The position numbers were made by a program, and so were the translations under genes. Below the pieces are notes generated by a model. It made no database searches, was not told where the DNA came from, and saw only the letters and a program-made list of their open reading frames with translations. Positions 31,982-40,598 of a stretch of 64,000 bases of DNA are shown piece by piece (the stretch's first letter is position 1; each line of letters begins with the position of its first letter). The DNA comes from Oxalobacteraceae bacterium (GTDB lineage: Bacteria > Pseudomonadota > Gammaproteobacteria > Burkholderiales > Burkholderiaceae_D): positions 62,001 to 126,000 of the forward strand of contig JABTBR010000008.1 of NCBI GenBank assembly GCA_013284265.1. The letters are read 5' to 3'.

Positions 31982-33643
31982 TCAGTTACGCTTGGCGGCT
32001 TCAAGATGCACCCTTTCGCTCTCATTGCCCAGGCGGTCGACGGCGCTCACCACCACCGCGTTGGGCGGGCCGGCACTGGCGTCATCGGCCAGCAGCAGTT
32101 CCGGGCGCGCGGCCGGGGTCAGCGCGAAGCGCCATTCCGATCCGTAGCGCGACCACACGGCGAACTGCGTCGCTGCCTTGCCGCCCCCGGCGGTCAGCCG
32201 CAGCGCGGTGGCGCCGCCCTCACGGCGCAGGGCCACCGCCGGCGCACCCGGCGCTTCGGAACCCAGCCACGGCGTGGCAGGCACCAGTGCGGGCCCCTGA
32301 TAGCTGGCGGCCTTGAGCTGATCGACGATACCCTTGCGGTTGTCCATCAGCGCGGCCACGCTGAAATGCACATGGCCGGTCGATCCGGCACGGCTGCGCG
32401 TCACGCCGATCTGCTTGACGATCTCTTCCGGCGCGAAGGCCTTGGCGCTATTGTCGATGCGGCTGGTGTACAGCCCCGGCCACACATGGCGGCCACGCGT
32501 GTTCTGCGCCAGCCAGTAGTCGAGCAGCACATCGAAGGCTTGCGGCGCCTGCGCCACCGGCCAGTACAGCTGCGGCGCCAGGTAGTCGAGCCAGCCCTTG
32601 GCCAGCCACAGCTCCGCGTCCGCATACAGCTTGTCGTACTGGCTGAAGCCGACGATGCCGGGCGGGCGCTTCTCCGGACGGCCGATGCCGAAGGGGCTGA
32701 TGCCAAAGCGTACCCACGACTTTTCGCGGTGTATGCCCGCATACAGTGCTTCAATCAGCTGATTGACGTTCTGGCGGCGCCAGTCGGCGCGGTTCAGCTG
32801 CCCGCCGTCGAGCAGATAACGCTGCCACGATGGCTGGTCGGGGAATTCCAGTTCGCCGCGGCTGGACGTGCCGCCGTCGAGCGCCGCGCTCTCGGCGCCG
32901 GCCGCATTCGGTGCGTCGATCGGGTAAGGGTAGAAGTAATCGTCGATGTGTACGCCGTCGATATCGTAGCGCTTCACCACGTCCAGGATCACCTTCAGCG
33001 TGTGCTGCGAAGCGGCCTTCTCGCCCGGGTCCATCCACAGATAGCGGCCGTATTGCTTCACCGTTTCCGGCTGGGTGTTGGCGATATGCTCGCGCACCAG
33101 CGGCGTTTTGGCGGTGGCATGGCGCGCGCGGTAGGGATTGAACCAGGCATGCAGCTCCAGCCCGCGCGCATGCGCCTGCTCGATCCAGAATTGCAGCGGG
33201 TCGTACAGCGGGCGCGGGGCGCGCCCCTGGGCGCCGCTCAGGAATTCGGACCACGGCTCCAGCTCGGACGGATAAATGGCGTCGGCACTGGGCCGCACCT
33301 GCAGCACGATGGCGTTCAGATTCAGGCTGCGCGCACGCTCCAGAATGGCGATCGCCTCGGCCTTCTGCTTGTCGACACTCAGGTTGCTGCGGCTGGGCCA
33401 GTCGATATTGGCGACGGTGGACACCCAGGCGGCGCGGAATTCGCGCGGCGCCGGCGGCGGGGTGTTGCGGTCCTGCGGCGCGGCACCGGCGCCTGCGGCG
33501 GCGGGCGGCGCGCTGCGCGGCGGCGCGGCCGGGGACGTGGAGGAGGCCGGCACATCCGGCCCCAGCGGCGTGGTGGAGCAGCCGCTCAGCATCAGGGCTA
33601 CCCCGGCGGCCAGCGACAGCCGCTTCTTCGCATTAAAAACCAA
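31982..33643 (-). CDS. DigH-like glycosyl hydrolase (GHL10/DUF187) lipoprotein
   Basis: Starting at a TTG (33643) preceded by GGGGA, the 553-residue protein has a lipobox LMLSGC (Cys22) and a Pro/Ala linker. A GHL10 barrel covers about 65-400 with REFRAAWVSTVANIDWPS, LNAIVLQVRPSADAIY, DGVHIDDYFYPYP and PQLYWPVAQ, and a beta-rich tail follows. E. coli DigH (YddW) of this family cleaves denuded glycan strands made by amidases. Genes on both sides support a cell-wall role: an amidase downstream, MurQ and a permease upstream. The frame open further to 33871 overlaps the permease and is not used. A general polysaccharide role is an alternative. Confidence 0.85.
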   Translation of the reverse strand: MVFNAKKRLSLAAGVALMLSGCSTTPLGPDVPASSTSPAAPPRSAPPAAAGAGAAPQDRNTPPPAPREFRAAWVSTVANIDWPSRSNLSVDKQKAEAIAILERARSLNLNAIVLQVRPSADAIYPSELEPWSEFLSGAQGRAPRPLYDPLQFWIEQAHARGLELHAWFNPYRARHATAKTPLVREHIANTQPETVKQYGRYLWMDPGEKAASQHTLKVILDVVKRYDIDGVHIDDYFYPYPIDAPNAAGAESAALDGGTSSRGELEFPDQPSWQRYLLDGGQLNRADWRRQNVNQLIEALYAGIHREKSWVRFGISPFGIGRPEKRPPGIVGFSQYDKLYADAELWLAKGWLDYLAPQLYWPVAQAPQAFDVLLDYWLAQNTRGRHVWPGLYTSRIDNSAKAFAPEEIVKQIGVTRSRAGSTGHVHFSVAALMDNRKGIVDQLKAASYQGPALVPATPWLGSEAPGAPAVALRREGGATALRLTAGGGKAATQFAVWSRYGSEWRFALTPAARPELLLADDASAGPPNAVVVSAVDRLGNESERVHLEAAKRN

Positions 33644-33702
33644 AACTATTCCCCGATCCAGACGATGCGCGTGCAAAGGCGATATTGTAATGCGCCGCCA
33701 CC

Positions 33703-34968
33703 TTATTTTCTCCCGAACGCCGGATCGATCTTCACCAGCGCGGTGACCGCGAACGCGGGCAGGGTGGACAAACAGGCCCAGATAAAGAAGTGGTGGTAGC
33801 CCAGTTGCTGCTGAATCCAGCCGCTCACCATCCCCGGCAGCATCATCCCCAGCGCCATGAAACCGGTGCAAATGGCGTAATGCGCGGTCTTATGCTCGCC
33901 GTCGGCCACCATCATCATGTACAGCAGATAGGCGGCAAAGCCGAAGCCATAGCCGAACTGCTCGGCCGCGAGGCAGGCCGAGATCAGGTAAAAATTCTCC
34001 GGCAGCGCGCCGGACAGGTACACGAACACCAGATCCGGCACGTGCACCGCGAACACCATCGGCCACAGGCAGCGTTTTAAACCAAAACACGAAATCACCA
34101 CGCCACCCAGCAGTCCGCCCAGTATCAGCGCGGTCAGGCCGATGGTGCCGTAGGCCACACCCACCTGCGCCGTGCTCAATCCCAGCCCGCCCTGGGCGGC
34201 CGGGTCCAGCAGGAAGGGCACGGCCAGTTTCAGCAACTGGGCCTCGCCAAGGCGGAACAGCAGCAGGAAGGCCAGAATGACGGCGATGCCCGGCTTGCGG
34301 AAGAAGGCGGCGAAGGTGGAGGCGAAATCGCTCAGCAGCGTGCCGCGGTGGCCCGAGCTGCGATCCTCGGCGGGCTTCGGCAGTGCAAAGTAATGGTAGG
34401 CCGCCAGCAACAGGAACAGCCCCGCCAGTATCCACAGCACCACCGACCACGCCATGCGCGCGTCGCCGCTGGACTCGGTCAGCTTGCCGGCCAGGTAGAC
34501 CAGCCCGCCCTGTCCGGCGATCGTGGCCAGCTTGTAGAAGGTGCTGCGCACGCCGACAAAGGCGGCCTGCTGGTGCTGCGGCAGCCCGAGCATGTAAAAG
34601 CCGTCGGCGGCGATGTCGTGGGTGGCGGAGCTGAAAGCCATCAGCCACAGCACGGCAAGGCTCAGCTGGAAGAACTGCGGCAGATGGGTGGTCAGCGCCA
34701 CCATCGCCAGCGAAGTACCTATCAGCAGCTGCAGGCCGACGATCCACAGGCGCCGGGTGCCCAGCAGCTCCACCAGCGGAGACCACAGCGGCTTGATCAC
34801 CCATGGCAGATACAGCCAGCCGGTATAGAGCGCGATGTCGGTATTCGAGAAGCCGGTGTTCTTGTACATGATGACGGACAGCGTCATCACCACCAAATAA
34901 GGGATGGCCTGGCCAAAATAGAGTGTGGGAATCCAGCTCCAGGGATTACGGGCTTGCGCTGCTTGCAT
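33703..34968 (-). CDS. AmpG-like MFS permease
   Basis: A 421-residue protein with about 12 transmembrane segments, starting MQAAQARNPWSWIPTLYFGQ. It has MFS/AmpG features: YTGWLYLPWVIKPLWSPL after helix 2, SSATHDIAADGFYM, and the long cytoplasmic loop with GHRGTLLSDF. AmpG imports anhydro-muropeptides; some homologues in cell-wall recycling clusters import GlcNAc-anhydroMurNAc or free amino sugars. The gene precedes the glycosyl hydrolase and kinase and follows murQ on the same strand, so uptake of a MurNAc-containing product is the simplest model. The frame open beyond 34968 runs into murQ. Confidence 0.9.
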   Translation of the reverse strand: MQAAQARNPWSWIPTLYFGQAIPYLVVMTLSVIMYKNTGFSNTDIALYTGWLYLPWVIKPLWSPLVELLGTRRLWIVGLQLLIGTSLAMVALTTHLPQFFQLSLAVLWLMAFSSATHDIAADGFYMLGLPQHQQAAFVGVRSTFYKLATIAGQGGLVYLAGKLTESSGDARMAWSVVLWILAGLFLLLAAYHYFALPKPAEDRSSGHRGTLLSDFASTFAAFFRKPGIAVILAFLLLFRLGEAQLLKLAVPFLLDPAAQGGLGLSTAQVGVAYGTIGLTALILGGLLGGVVISCFGLKRCLWPMVFAVHVPDLVFVYLSGALPENFYLISACLAAEQFGYGFGFAAYLLYMMMVADGEHKTAHYAICTGFMALGMMLPGMVSGWIQQQLGYHHFFIWACLSTLPAFAVTALVKIDPAFGRK

Positions 34969-35017
34969 ACATCCTTGCGACAGGTGGGTTGAGTCGAACG
35001 GCCGGGCCGGAACGCCG

Positions 35018-35899
35018 TCAGGCGGCCAGGGCGGCGCGCACGCTGCCGTTGGCTTGCGCCAGCTGGGCGACGGCCTGCTCCACCGTTTCCTTGCGCAGCA
35101 GCGCCACCACCGCGACCTTGACGTGGAACTGGCAGCGTTCCAGCATGGCGCGGGCGGCCGCTTCGTCGGCGCCGGTGGCATGCATGGTCAGGCGCACGGC
35201 GCGCTGCACCAGCTTGGCGTTGGTGGGCTTCAAGTCTACCATCAAGTTTCCGTACACCTTGTTCAGCCTGACCATCAAGGCGCTGGAAATGGTGTTGAGC
35301 GCGATCTTCTGCGCGGTGCCGGCCTTGAGGCGGGTGCTGCCGGAAATGATTTCGCCGCCGGTGTCGAGCGTGATGCCGTGTTCGGCCTGCGCCGTCAGCG
35401 GCGCGTTGGCGTTGTTGGCGATGCCGATGGTCAGCGCGCCGGCCGCGCGCGCGGCCCGCAGGGCGCCCAGCACATAGGGCGTGGCGCCGGAAGCGGCCAG
35501 CAGCAGGACCACGTCGTTGGCGGTGGGCGCCAGCGATATCAATTCCGCCGCGCCCTGGGAAGCGTCGTCCTCGGCGCCTTCGACGGCGGTGAACATCGCC
35601 CCCGGGCCGCCGGCCAGCAAGGACAGGGCGCGCTCGTGCGGCCAGGAGAAGGTGGGGTAGAGTTCCACGCTGTCGAGCACACCGAGGCGCCCGGAGGTGC
35701 CGGCGCCGACATAAATCAGGCGGCCGCCCGCCTCGATGCGTGGCACGGCCGCCTGCACGGCGGCGGCCAGTTGTGGAGCGGCGGCGCGTACCGCCTGCAC
35801 GGCGACCAGTTGATCGTCGGTCAATGCGGCAACCAGCTGTTCTACAGGATACTGGTCCAGCTGCGCGTGTTCCTGGCGCGGAGTTTCGGTGGTCAGCAT
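35018..35899 (-). CDS. murQ: N-acetylmuramic acid 6-phosphate etherase
   Basis: The 293-residue SIS-domain protein contains GAGTSGRLGVLDSVELYPTF with catalytic Glu79, and AVEGAEDDASQG with Glu107, the two acids of the E. coli enzyme. It ends with a C-terminal helical segment containing KPTNAKLVQRAVR. MurQ cleaves the lactyl ether of MurNAc-6-phosphate to give GlcNAc-6-phosphate and D-lactate. MurNAc-6-P normally comes from the MurP PTS or AnmK, neither of which is in the window. The nearby BadF-type kinase could supply it. It is the most diagnostic enzyme of the recycling cluster. Confidence 0.96.
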   Translation of the reverse strand: MLTTETPRQEHAQLDQYPVEQLVAALTDDQLVAVQAVRAAAPQLAAAVQAAVPRIEAGGRLIYVGAGTSGRLGVLDSVELYPTFSWPHERALSLLAGGPGAMFTAVEGAEDDASQGAAELISLAPTANDVVLLLAASGATPYVLGALRAARAAGALTIGIANNANAPLTAQAEHGITLDTGGEIISGSTRLKAGTAQKIALNTISSALMVRLNKVYGNLMVDLKPTNAKLVQRAVRLTMHATGADEAAARAMLERCQFHVKVAVVALLRKETVEQAVAQLAQANGSVRAALAA

Positions 35900-35952
35900 C
35901 GCCCTGCCTTGGTGGGCGCCGCCGCGTGTGCCGGCAGCGCGGTTGGAAAAAC

Positions 35953-36693
35953 TCAGCCGCCGCGGCGCATCTCGGCCACGAAGTCGTAATGATCGCTGCA
36001 GCAGTAGGAATGGGTCAGTTCCATCGCCTCGCCCGATTCCAGATAGGCGATGCGGGTGATGAACAGCACGGCCTGGCCGGCCGGCACATTCAGGCGCGCG
36101 GCCAGTTCCACGCCCGCGTTCATCGCGCGGATATGCTGCAGCGCGCGGGCCGGCGCCTTGTTCACGCTTTCCAGGTATTTGTACAGCGAGTCGCCGATCG
36201 CATCCGGGTCCGGCACGATCTTTTGCGGCAGTACGCTAACCTCATAGGCCATCACCACATCGTCGGCCAGGCGCAGGCGCTCCAGCCGCGCCACGCGCGA
36301 ATTGGGCGACAGGCCGAGACTGAGCTGCTCGTCGGCGCTGGCCGTGACGATGGCGCGCTTGAGCCAGCGCGAGCCGGGCAGGTGGCCGCGCTGCGCCAAC
36401 TGTTCGGAAAAGCTGGTCAGGTTCGACAGCGGCTGTTCGATGCGCGGCGCGATGTAGTTGCCGGAACCGCGGCGGCGCACCACCAGTCCCTGGTCGACCA
36501 ATTGATCGATGGCCTTGCGCGCGGTGACGCGCGAGACGCTCAGCAATTCGGAAAGGGTGCGTTCGGAAGGCAGGGCCTGATCGACGTGGTAACGGCCGTT
36601 GCGCACGTCGTCGCTTAATTTTCGGGCAATTTGCAGATACAAAGGCGAATTGTCGCTGGCATCGGCCGTGAATTCAAAACTGGTGTGGCTCAT
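35953..36693 (-). CDS. GntR/HutC-family regulator with UTRA sensor domain
   Basis: The 246-residue protein has an N-terminal winged helix (about 12-80): SPLYLQIARKLSDDVRNG, LPSERTLSELLSVSRVTARK and VVRRRGSGNYI. A UTRA effector domain (about 95-240) follows, similar to NagR/DasR-type amino-sugar sensors. It lies 53 bp upstream of murQ on the same strand, so it probably controls the recycling genes and itself, with an amino-sugar phosphate as ligand (inference). The dadA gene is divergent 380 bp away. Confidence 0.92.
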   Translation of the reverse strand: MSHTSFEFTADASDNSPLYLQIARKLSDDVRNGRYHVDQALPSERTLSELLSVSRVTARKAIDQLVDQGLVVRRRGSGNYIAPRIEQPLSNLTSFSEQLAQRGHLPGSRWLKRAIVTASADEQLSLGLSPNSRVARLERLRLADDVVMAYEVSVLPQKIVPDPDAIGDSLYKYLESVNKAPARALQHIRAMNAGVELAARLNVPAGQAVLFITRIAYLESGEAMELTHSYCCSDHYDFVAEMRRGG

Positions 36694-36912
36694 CTAATTC
36701 TCCTATCGCCTCTAGTGTAATGGCGATATGCAATTGTGGTGTACATTGCCTGAGAATATTCAGCGAAAGCGACAATCGCCATGACGATTTCGTGTATGAG
36801 TCAGCTTAACACCCCGCCTGCGGCACCGCCGCACGGCTTGCGGCTGGGTGGGTGCGGTTTTGCGCAAACAGGCGTGGGTGCGGGGGGGCGCATGCCGGCG
36901 GCTCGCATTCAA
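36694..36912. other. Divergent gntR-dadA intergenic region
   Basis: No gene. Near 36736-36760 a stretch CAATTGTGGTGTACATTG has partial dyad character and could be an operator for the GntR protein, but the symmetry is imperfect. The rest is GC-rich sequence with G runs and no clear promoter. A dispersed repeat fills 36913-37011. Confidence 0.35.
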
Positions 36913-37011
36913 AACCCACGGCAAAGAGCTGGGGGCCGGTCCCATCGGGACCGGCGGGGCGCAGCCCCTCTCCAGATCCCAAGGTCTGACCCCGGGGTTG
37001 CGCCCTGGGTT
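36913..37011 (+). repeat. Dispersed palindromic repeat, long form (99 bp)
   Basis: AACCCACGGCAAAGAGCTGG to TTGCGCCCTGGGTT. The internal parts are in a different order from the other long copies (CCGGTCCCATCGGGACCGG first, then GGGGCGCAGCCCC), as if the middle were inverted. It is the only copy lying 5' of a gene (62 bp before dadA). Confidence 0.8.
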
Positions 37012-37073
37012 TCCGGCGCCAGCCAGCGGCCTGCAAGCGCTATACACCTTACGTCGCACAACCGGGTTCACTC

Positions 37074-38390
37074 ATGGCGACCCGCGTAACCGTAATCGGC
37101 GCGGGCGTGGTCGGTCTGACATCGGCTTGGTGGCTGCTGCAGGCCGGCTTTCGCGTGCGCCTGCTCGAGCGCGCCGCCGAACCGGGCGAGGGCGCCAGCT
37201 ACGCCAACGGCGGCCAGCTCAGTTATCACTACGTCTCACCCTTGGCCGACGCGGGCGTGCCGCTCAAGGCGCTGCGCTGGCTGATGCAGCGCGACGGCCC
37301 GCTGCGCTTCCATCCCCAGGCCGATCCGCAGCAATGGCGCTGGCTGCTGCAGTTTCTGCGCCACTGTAATAGTACTGACAACGCGCGCAGCAGCGCCATC
37401 CTGCTCGAACTGGCGCAACTGAGCCGCCAATCGCTGGCCAGCCTGGAGCCGCAACTGTCTTTGCACAGCATCGGCTGGCGCCAGCCCGGCAAACTGCTGC
37501 TGTACCGCGACCACAAGCAGTTCGCCGCGGCGGTCGCCGCTGACGCTAACAGATTCGACGCTCCGGTTCCGGCCACCGCCGCCATTTCCGCTTCCGCAGC
37601 CTGCGCGATCCTGCCGGAGCCCGATGCCCGGCGCCAGTATCTGAGTCCCGATCAGGCCCTGGCCCTGGAGCCCGCGCTGGCCACCCTGCATCCCTCGCTG
37701 GCCGGCGCGATTTTCGACCCCGGCGAAGCGGTGGCGGACTGTCATGCCTTCTGCCTGGCCCTGCTCGGCCAGATCCGTGCCCATCCCCTTTTCGATGGCA
37801 TGTTGCAAACACAAGCGCTCGGTCTACGCAAGGCAGCAGGGCAGGCGCTGACACTGGAAACCACCACCGGCACCCTGGAAGCCGACCATTTTGTCCTCGC
37901 CGCCGGCATCCACAGCCGCGCACTGGCCGCCAGTGCCGGCCTGGCCCTGCCACTGTATCCGCTCAAGGGCTACAGCCTGAGCGCCCCGGTCGGCCCGGAC
38001 CATCGCGCCCCCTCGATCAGCGTGACCGATGTCGAACGCAAGGTGCTGTACGCCCGCATCGGCGACCAGTTAAGGGTGGCCGCCATGGTTGACCTGGCCG
38101 GCATGGACAGCCGCATCAATCCCTCCCGGCTGGCCAGCCTGCGGCGGCTGGTGCACGCCGCCATGCCCGACGCGGCCGACTATGACAACGCCATCCCATG
38201 GGCCGGCCTGCGCCCGGCCACGCCGTCCGGCCTGCCCATCATCGGCGCCACCGGCCATCCCGGCCTGTGGCTCAATCTGGGCCATGGCGCGCTGGGGTTT
38301 ACGCTGGCCTGCGGCTCGGCACATCTGCTGGCGGACCTGATGCTGGGCCGCCCCGCGTCCCCGGCCCTGGCCACGCTGGCCTGGCGCTAA
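37074..38390 (+). CDS. dadA: D-amino acid dehydrogenase, FAD-binding subunit
   Basis: The 438-residue DAO-family flavoprotein begins with the Rossmann motif VIGAGVVGLTSAWWLLQAG, followed by GEGASYANGGQLSYHYVSPLA near 45-65. The C-terminal FAD contact is GLRPATPSGLPIIGATG. DadA oxidises D-alanine and related D-amino acids at the membrane, passing electrons to quinone. Together with DdpX, DacB and amidase products it can channel D-Ala from wall turnover to pyruvate. It is transcribed away from the GntR gene; its promoter should lie around the repeat at 36913-37011, but no clear one was found. Confidence 0.93.
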   Translation: MATRVTVIGAGVVGLTSAWWLLQAGFRVRLLERAAEPGEGASYANGGQLSYHYVSPLADAGVPLKALRWLMQRDGPLRFHPQADPQQWRWLLQFLRHCNSTDNARSSAILLELAQLSRQSLASLEPQLSLHSIGWRQPGKLLLYRDHKQFAAAVAADANRFDAPVPATAAISASAACAILPEPDARRQYLSPDQALALEPALATLHPSLAGAIFDPGEAVADCHAFCLALLGQIRAHPLFDGMLQTQALGLRKAAGQALTLETTTGTLEADHFVLAAGIHSRALAASAGLALPLYPLKGYSLSAPVGPDHRAPSISVTDVERKVLYARIGDQLRVAAMVDLAGMDSRINPSRLASLRRLVHAAMPDAADYDNAIPWAGLRPATPSGLPIIGATGHPGLWLNLGHGALGFTLACGSAHLLADLMLGRPASPALATLAWR

Positions 38391-38467
38391 GCAAGGCCGG
38401 GCTTGTACCGCAGACAGGGAATTGGCGGATAATGCTGCTTGTTCCGCTGCCTGCCCGCCCTACGCCC

Positions 38468-38929
38468 ATGTCCAAGAAACCCAGCTCCGCCACCGCCGCC
38501 TGCCCCTGCGGCGGCTCTTCGCTTGCCGCCTGCTGCGGCCCGTATATCGATGGCAGCGCCATCGCACCCACGGCCGAAACGCTGATGCGCTCGCGCTATA
38601 GCGCTTATACGTTGGGAAATGAGCCTTACCTGTTGGCTACATGGCACACTAGCACCCGCCCGCAGGAGCCAATTATAAATAGCGATGAAAAGTTGCACTG
38701 GCTGGGACTTGAGGTAAAATCGTCTTTACGTTTACGTCAACGTAAAGTAAATGCGCCTCCCGAGGGCCTGCCCAATGAAGCCGCCGAGCGCGACACCGTC
38801 GAGTTCGTGGCCCGCTACAAGGTAGATGGCAAGGCGGAAAGATTGCACGAAATTAGTAATTTCGTGCGCGAGCCGGGCGAGGGTGGCATGCGCTGGTTTT
38901 ATGTTGACGGTAGTTTTCCCAAAAAATGA
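38468..38929 (+). CDS. YchJ-like (UPF0225) SEC-C-motif protein
   Basis: The 153-residue protein starts MSKKPSS and has a cysteine cluster CPCGG...AACCGPYI at about 14-31, typical of UPF0225/YchJ, followed by the NTF2-like region with [16 protein letters not shown] and [14 protein letters not shown]. Its function is unknown; the SEC-C-like cysteines probably bind zinc. Codons for SSLRLRQRK near residues 85-93 coincide with a LiuR-type operator at 38725-38746, so part of this gene doubles as the control region for liuB downstream. Frames open upstream are ignored because the ATG at 38468 fits the family. Confidence 0.85.
   Translation: MSKKPSSATAACPCGGSSLAACCGPYIDGSAIAPTAETLMRSRYSAYTLGNEPYLLATWHTSTRPQEPIINSDEKLHWLGLEVKSSLRLRQRKVNAPPEGLPNEAAERDTVEFVARYKVDGKAERLHEISNFVREPGEGGMRWFYVDGSFPKK
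38693..38746 (+). promoter_or_regulatory. Internal promoter with LiuR-type operator, inside ychJ, for liuB
   Basis: TTGCAC (38693-38698), a 16-bp spacer and TAAAAT (38715-38720) form a promoter. TTTACGTTTACGTCAAC (38725-38741) follows, overlapping the perfect palindrome TTTACGT-CA-ACGTAAA (38731-38746), placed over the expected transcription start. The liuB ATG is about 225 bp further on. Confidence 0.7.
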
Positions 38930-38969
38930 CGCGCCGGAGACTGCGCGAATAAGACCAGAGGAACCGCCC

Positions 38970-40592
38970 ATGCCGCACATCGAAAGCAAACTCAACCCGC
39001 GCAGCGAGGATTTCAAAGCCAACGCGGCCGCCATGCAGGCCGTGGTCGATGACCTGCGCGACAAGGTCGCGCGCATCGCCGCCGGTGGCGGAGAAGCGGC
39101 CAGCGCCAAGCACGTCGCACGCGGCAAGCTGCTGCCGCGCGACCGGGTCCAGATGCTGCTCGATCCCGGCACGCCTTTCCTCGAACTGTCGCAAATGGCG
39201 GCCTACGGCATGTATCAGGACGCCAAGGGCGTCGATGCGGCACCGGCCGCCGGCATCATCACCGGCATCGGCCGCGTGTCTGGCCAGGAATGCGTGATCG
39301 TCTGTAACGACGCCACCGTCAAGGGCGGCACCTACTACCCGATGACGGTCAAGAAGCACCTGCGCGCCCAGGAAATCGCCGACCAGAACAAGCTGCCCTG
39401 CATCTATCTGGTCGACTCCGGCGGCGCCAACCTGCCGAATCAGGACGACGTCTTCCCCGATCGCGACCACTTCGGCCGGATCTTCTTCAACCAGGCGAAT
39501 ATGTCGGCCAAGGGCATCCCGCAGATCGCCGTGGTGATGGGTTCGTGCACCGCCGGCGGCGCCTATGTACCGGCGATGAGCGACGAGTCGATCATCGTCA
39601 AGGAACAGGGCACCATCTTCCTGGGCGGCCCGCCGCTGGTGAAAGCCGCCACCGGCGAAGTCGTCACTGCGGAAGACCTGGGCGGCGGCGATGTGCACAC
39701 CCGCCTGTCCGGCGTGGCCGACCACCTGGCGCAGAACGATCTGCATGCACTGTCGCTGGCGCGCACCATCGTGTCGAACCTGAACCGCACCAAGCCCCAG
39801 CAGGGCGCGCTGCGCGAGGCGGCCGAGCCGAAGTATCCGAAGGAAGAACTGTATGGCGTGATCCCGGTCGATACCCGCAAGCCCTTCGATGTGCGCGAAG
39901 TCATCGCCCGCGTCGTCGATGGCAGCGAATTCGACGAATTCAAGGCCCGCTACGGCACCACCCTGATCTGCGGCTTTGCCCATATTTTCGGCATGAAGGT
40001 CGGCATCATCGCCAATAACGGCATCCTGTTCTCGGAATCGGCGCTGAAAGGCACCCACTTCATCGAGCTGTGCTGCCAGCGCAAGATCCCGCTGGTGTTC
40101 CTGCAAAATATCACCGGCTTCATGGTCGGGCGCAAGTACGAAAACGAGGGCATCGCCCGCAACGGCGCCAAGATGGTGACGGCCGTCGCCACCGCCGCCG
40201 TGCCCAAGTTCACCGTGATCATCGGCGGCAGCTTCGGCGCCGGCAATTACGGCATGTGCGGGCGCGCCTTCTCGCCGCGCTTCATGTGGATGTGGCCAAA
40301 TGCGCGCATCTCCGTCATGGGCGGCGACCAGGCCGCGTCGGTGCTGGCCACGGTCAAGCGCGACGGTATCGAGGGCAAGGGCGGCCAGTGGACGGCCGAG
40401 GAAGAAGCGGCCTTCAAGCAGCCGATCAAGGATCAGTACGAACTGCAGGGCCACCCCTACTACGCCACCGCGCGTCTGTGGGACGACGGCGTCATCGACC
40501 CGGCCGACACGCGCATGGTGCTGGGCCTGGGCTTGTCGGCGGCGCTGAACGCCGAGATCCCGGACACCAAATTCGGCCTGTTCCGCATGTAA
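38970..40592 (+). CDS. liuB: Methylcrotonoyl-CoA carboxylase, carboxyltransferase (beta) subunit
   Basis: A 540-residue carboxyltransferase beginning [19 protein letters not shown], with the crotonase-fold signatures [19 protein letters not shown] and [17 protein letters not shown], and a second half with [20 protein letters not shown] and [16 protein letters not shown]: the MCC beta pattern rather than propionyl-CoA carboxylase. It transfers CO2 from biotin on LiuD to 3-methylcrotonyl-CoA. AGAGGAA precedes the ATG. It heads a run of ten tightly packed genes through liuE. The frame open to 38826 overlaps ychJ and is not used. Confidence 0.95.
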   Translation: MPHIESKLNPRSEDFKANAAAMQAVVDDLRDKVARIAAGGGEAASAKHVARGKLLPRDRVQMLLDPGTPFLELSQMAAYGMYQDAKGVDAAPAAGIITGIGRVSGQECVIVCNDATVKGGTYYPMTVKKHLRAQEIADQNKLPCIYLVDSGGANLPNQDDVFPDRDHFGRIFFNQANMSAKGIPQIAVVMGSCTAGGAYVPAMSDESIIVKEQGTIFLGGPPLVKAATGEVVTAEDLGGGDVHTRLSGVADHLAQNDLHALSLARTIVSNLNRTKPQQGALREAAEPKYPKEELYGVIPVDTRKPFDVREVIARVVDGSEFDEFKARYGTTLICGFAHIFGMKVGIIANNGILFSESALKGTHFIELCCQRKIPLVFLQNITGFMVGRKYENEGIARNGAKMVTAVATAAVPKFTVIIGGSFGAGNYGMCGRAFSPRFMWMWPNARISVMGGDQAASVLATVKRDGIEGKGGQWTAEEEAAFKQPIKDQYELQGHPYYATARLWDDGVIDPADTRMVLGLGLSAALNAEIPDTKFGLFRM

Positions 40593-40598
40593 GGACCG

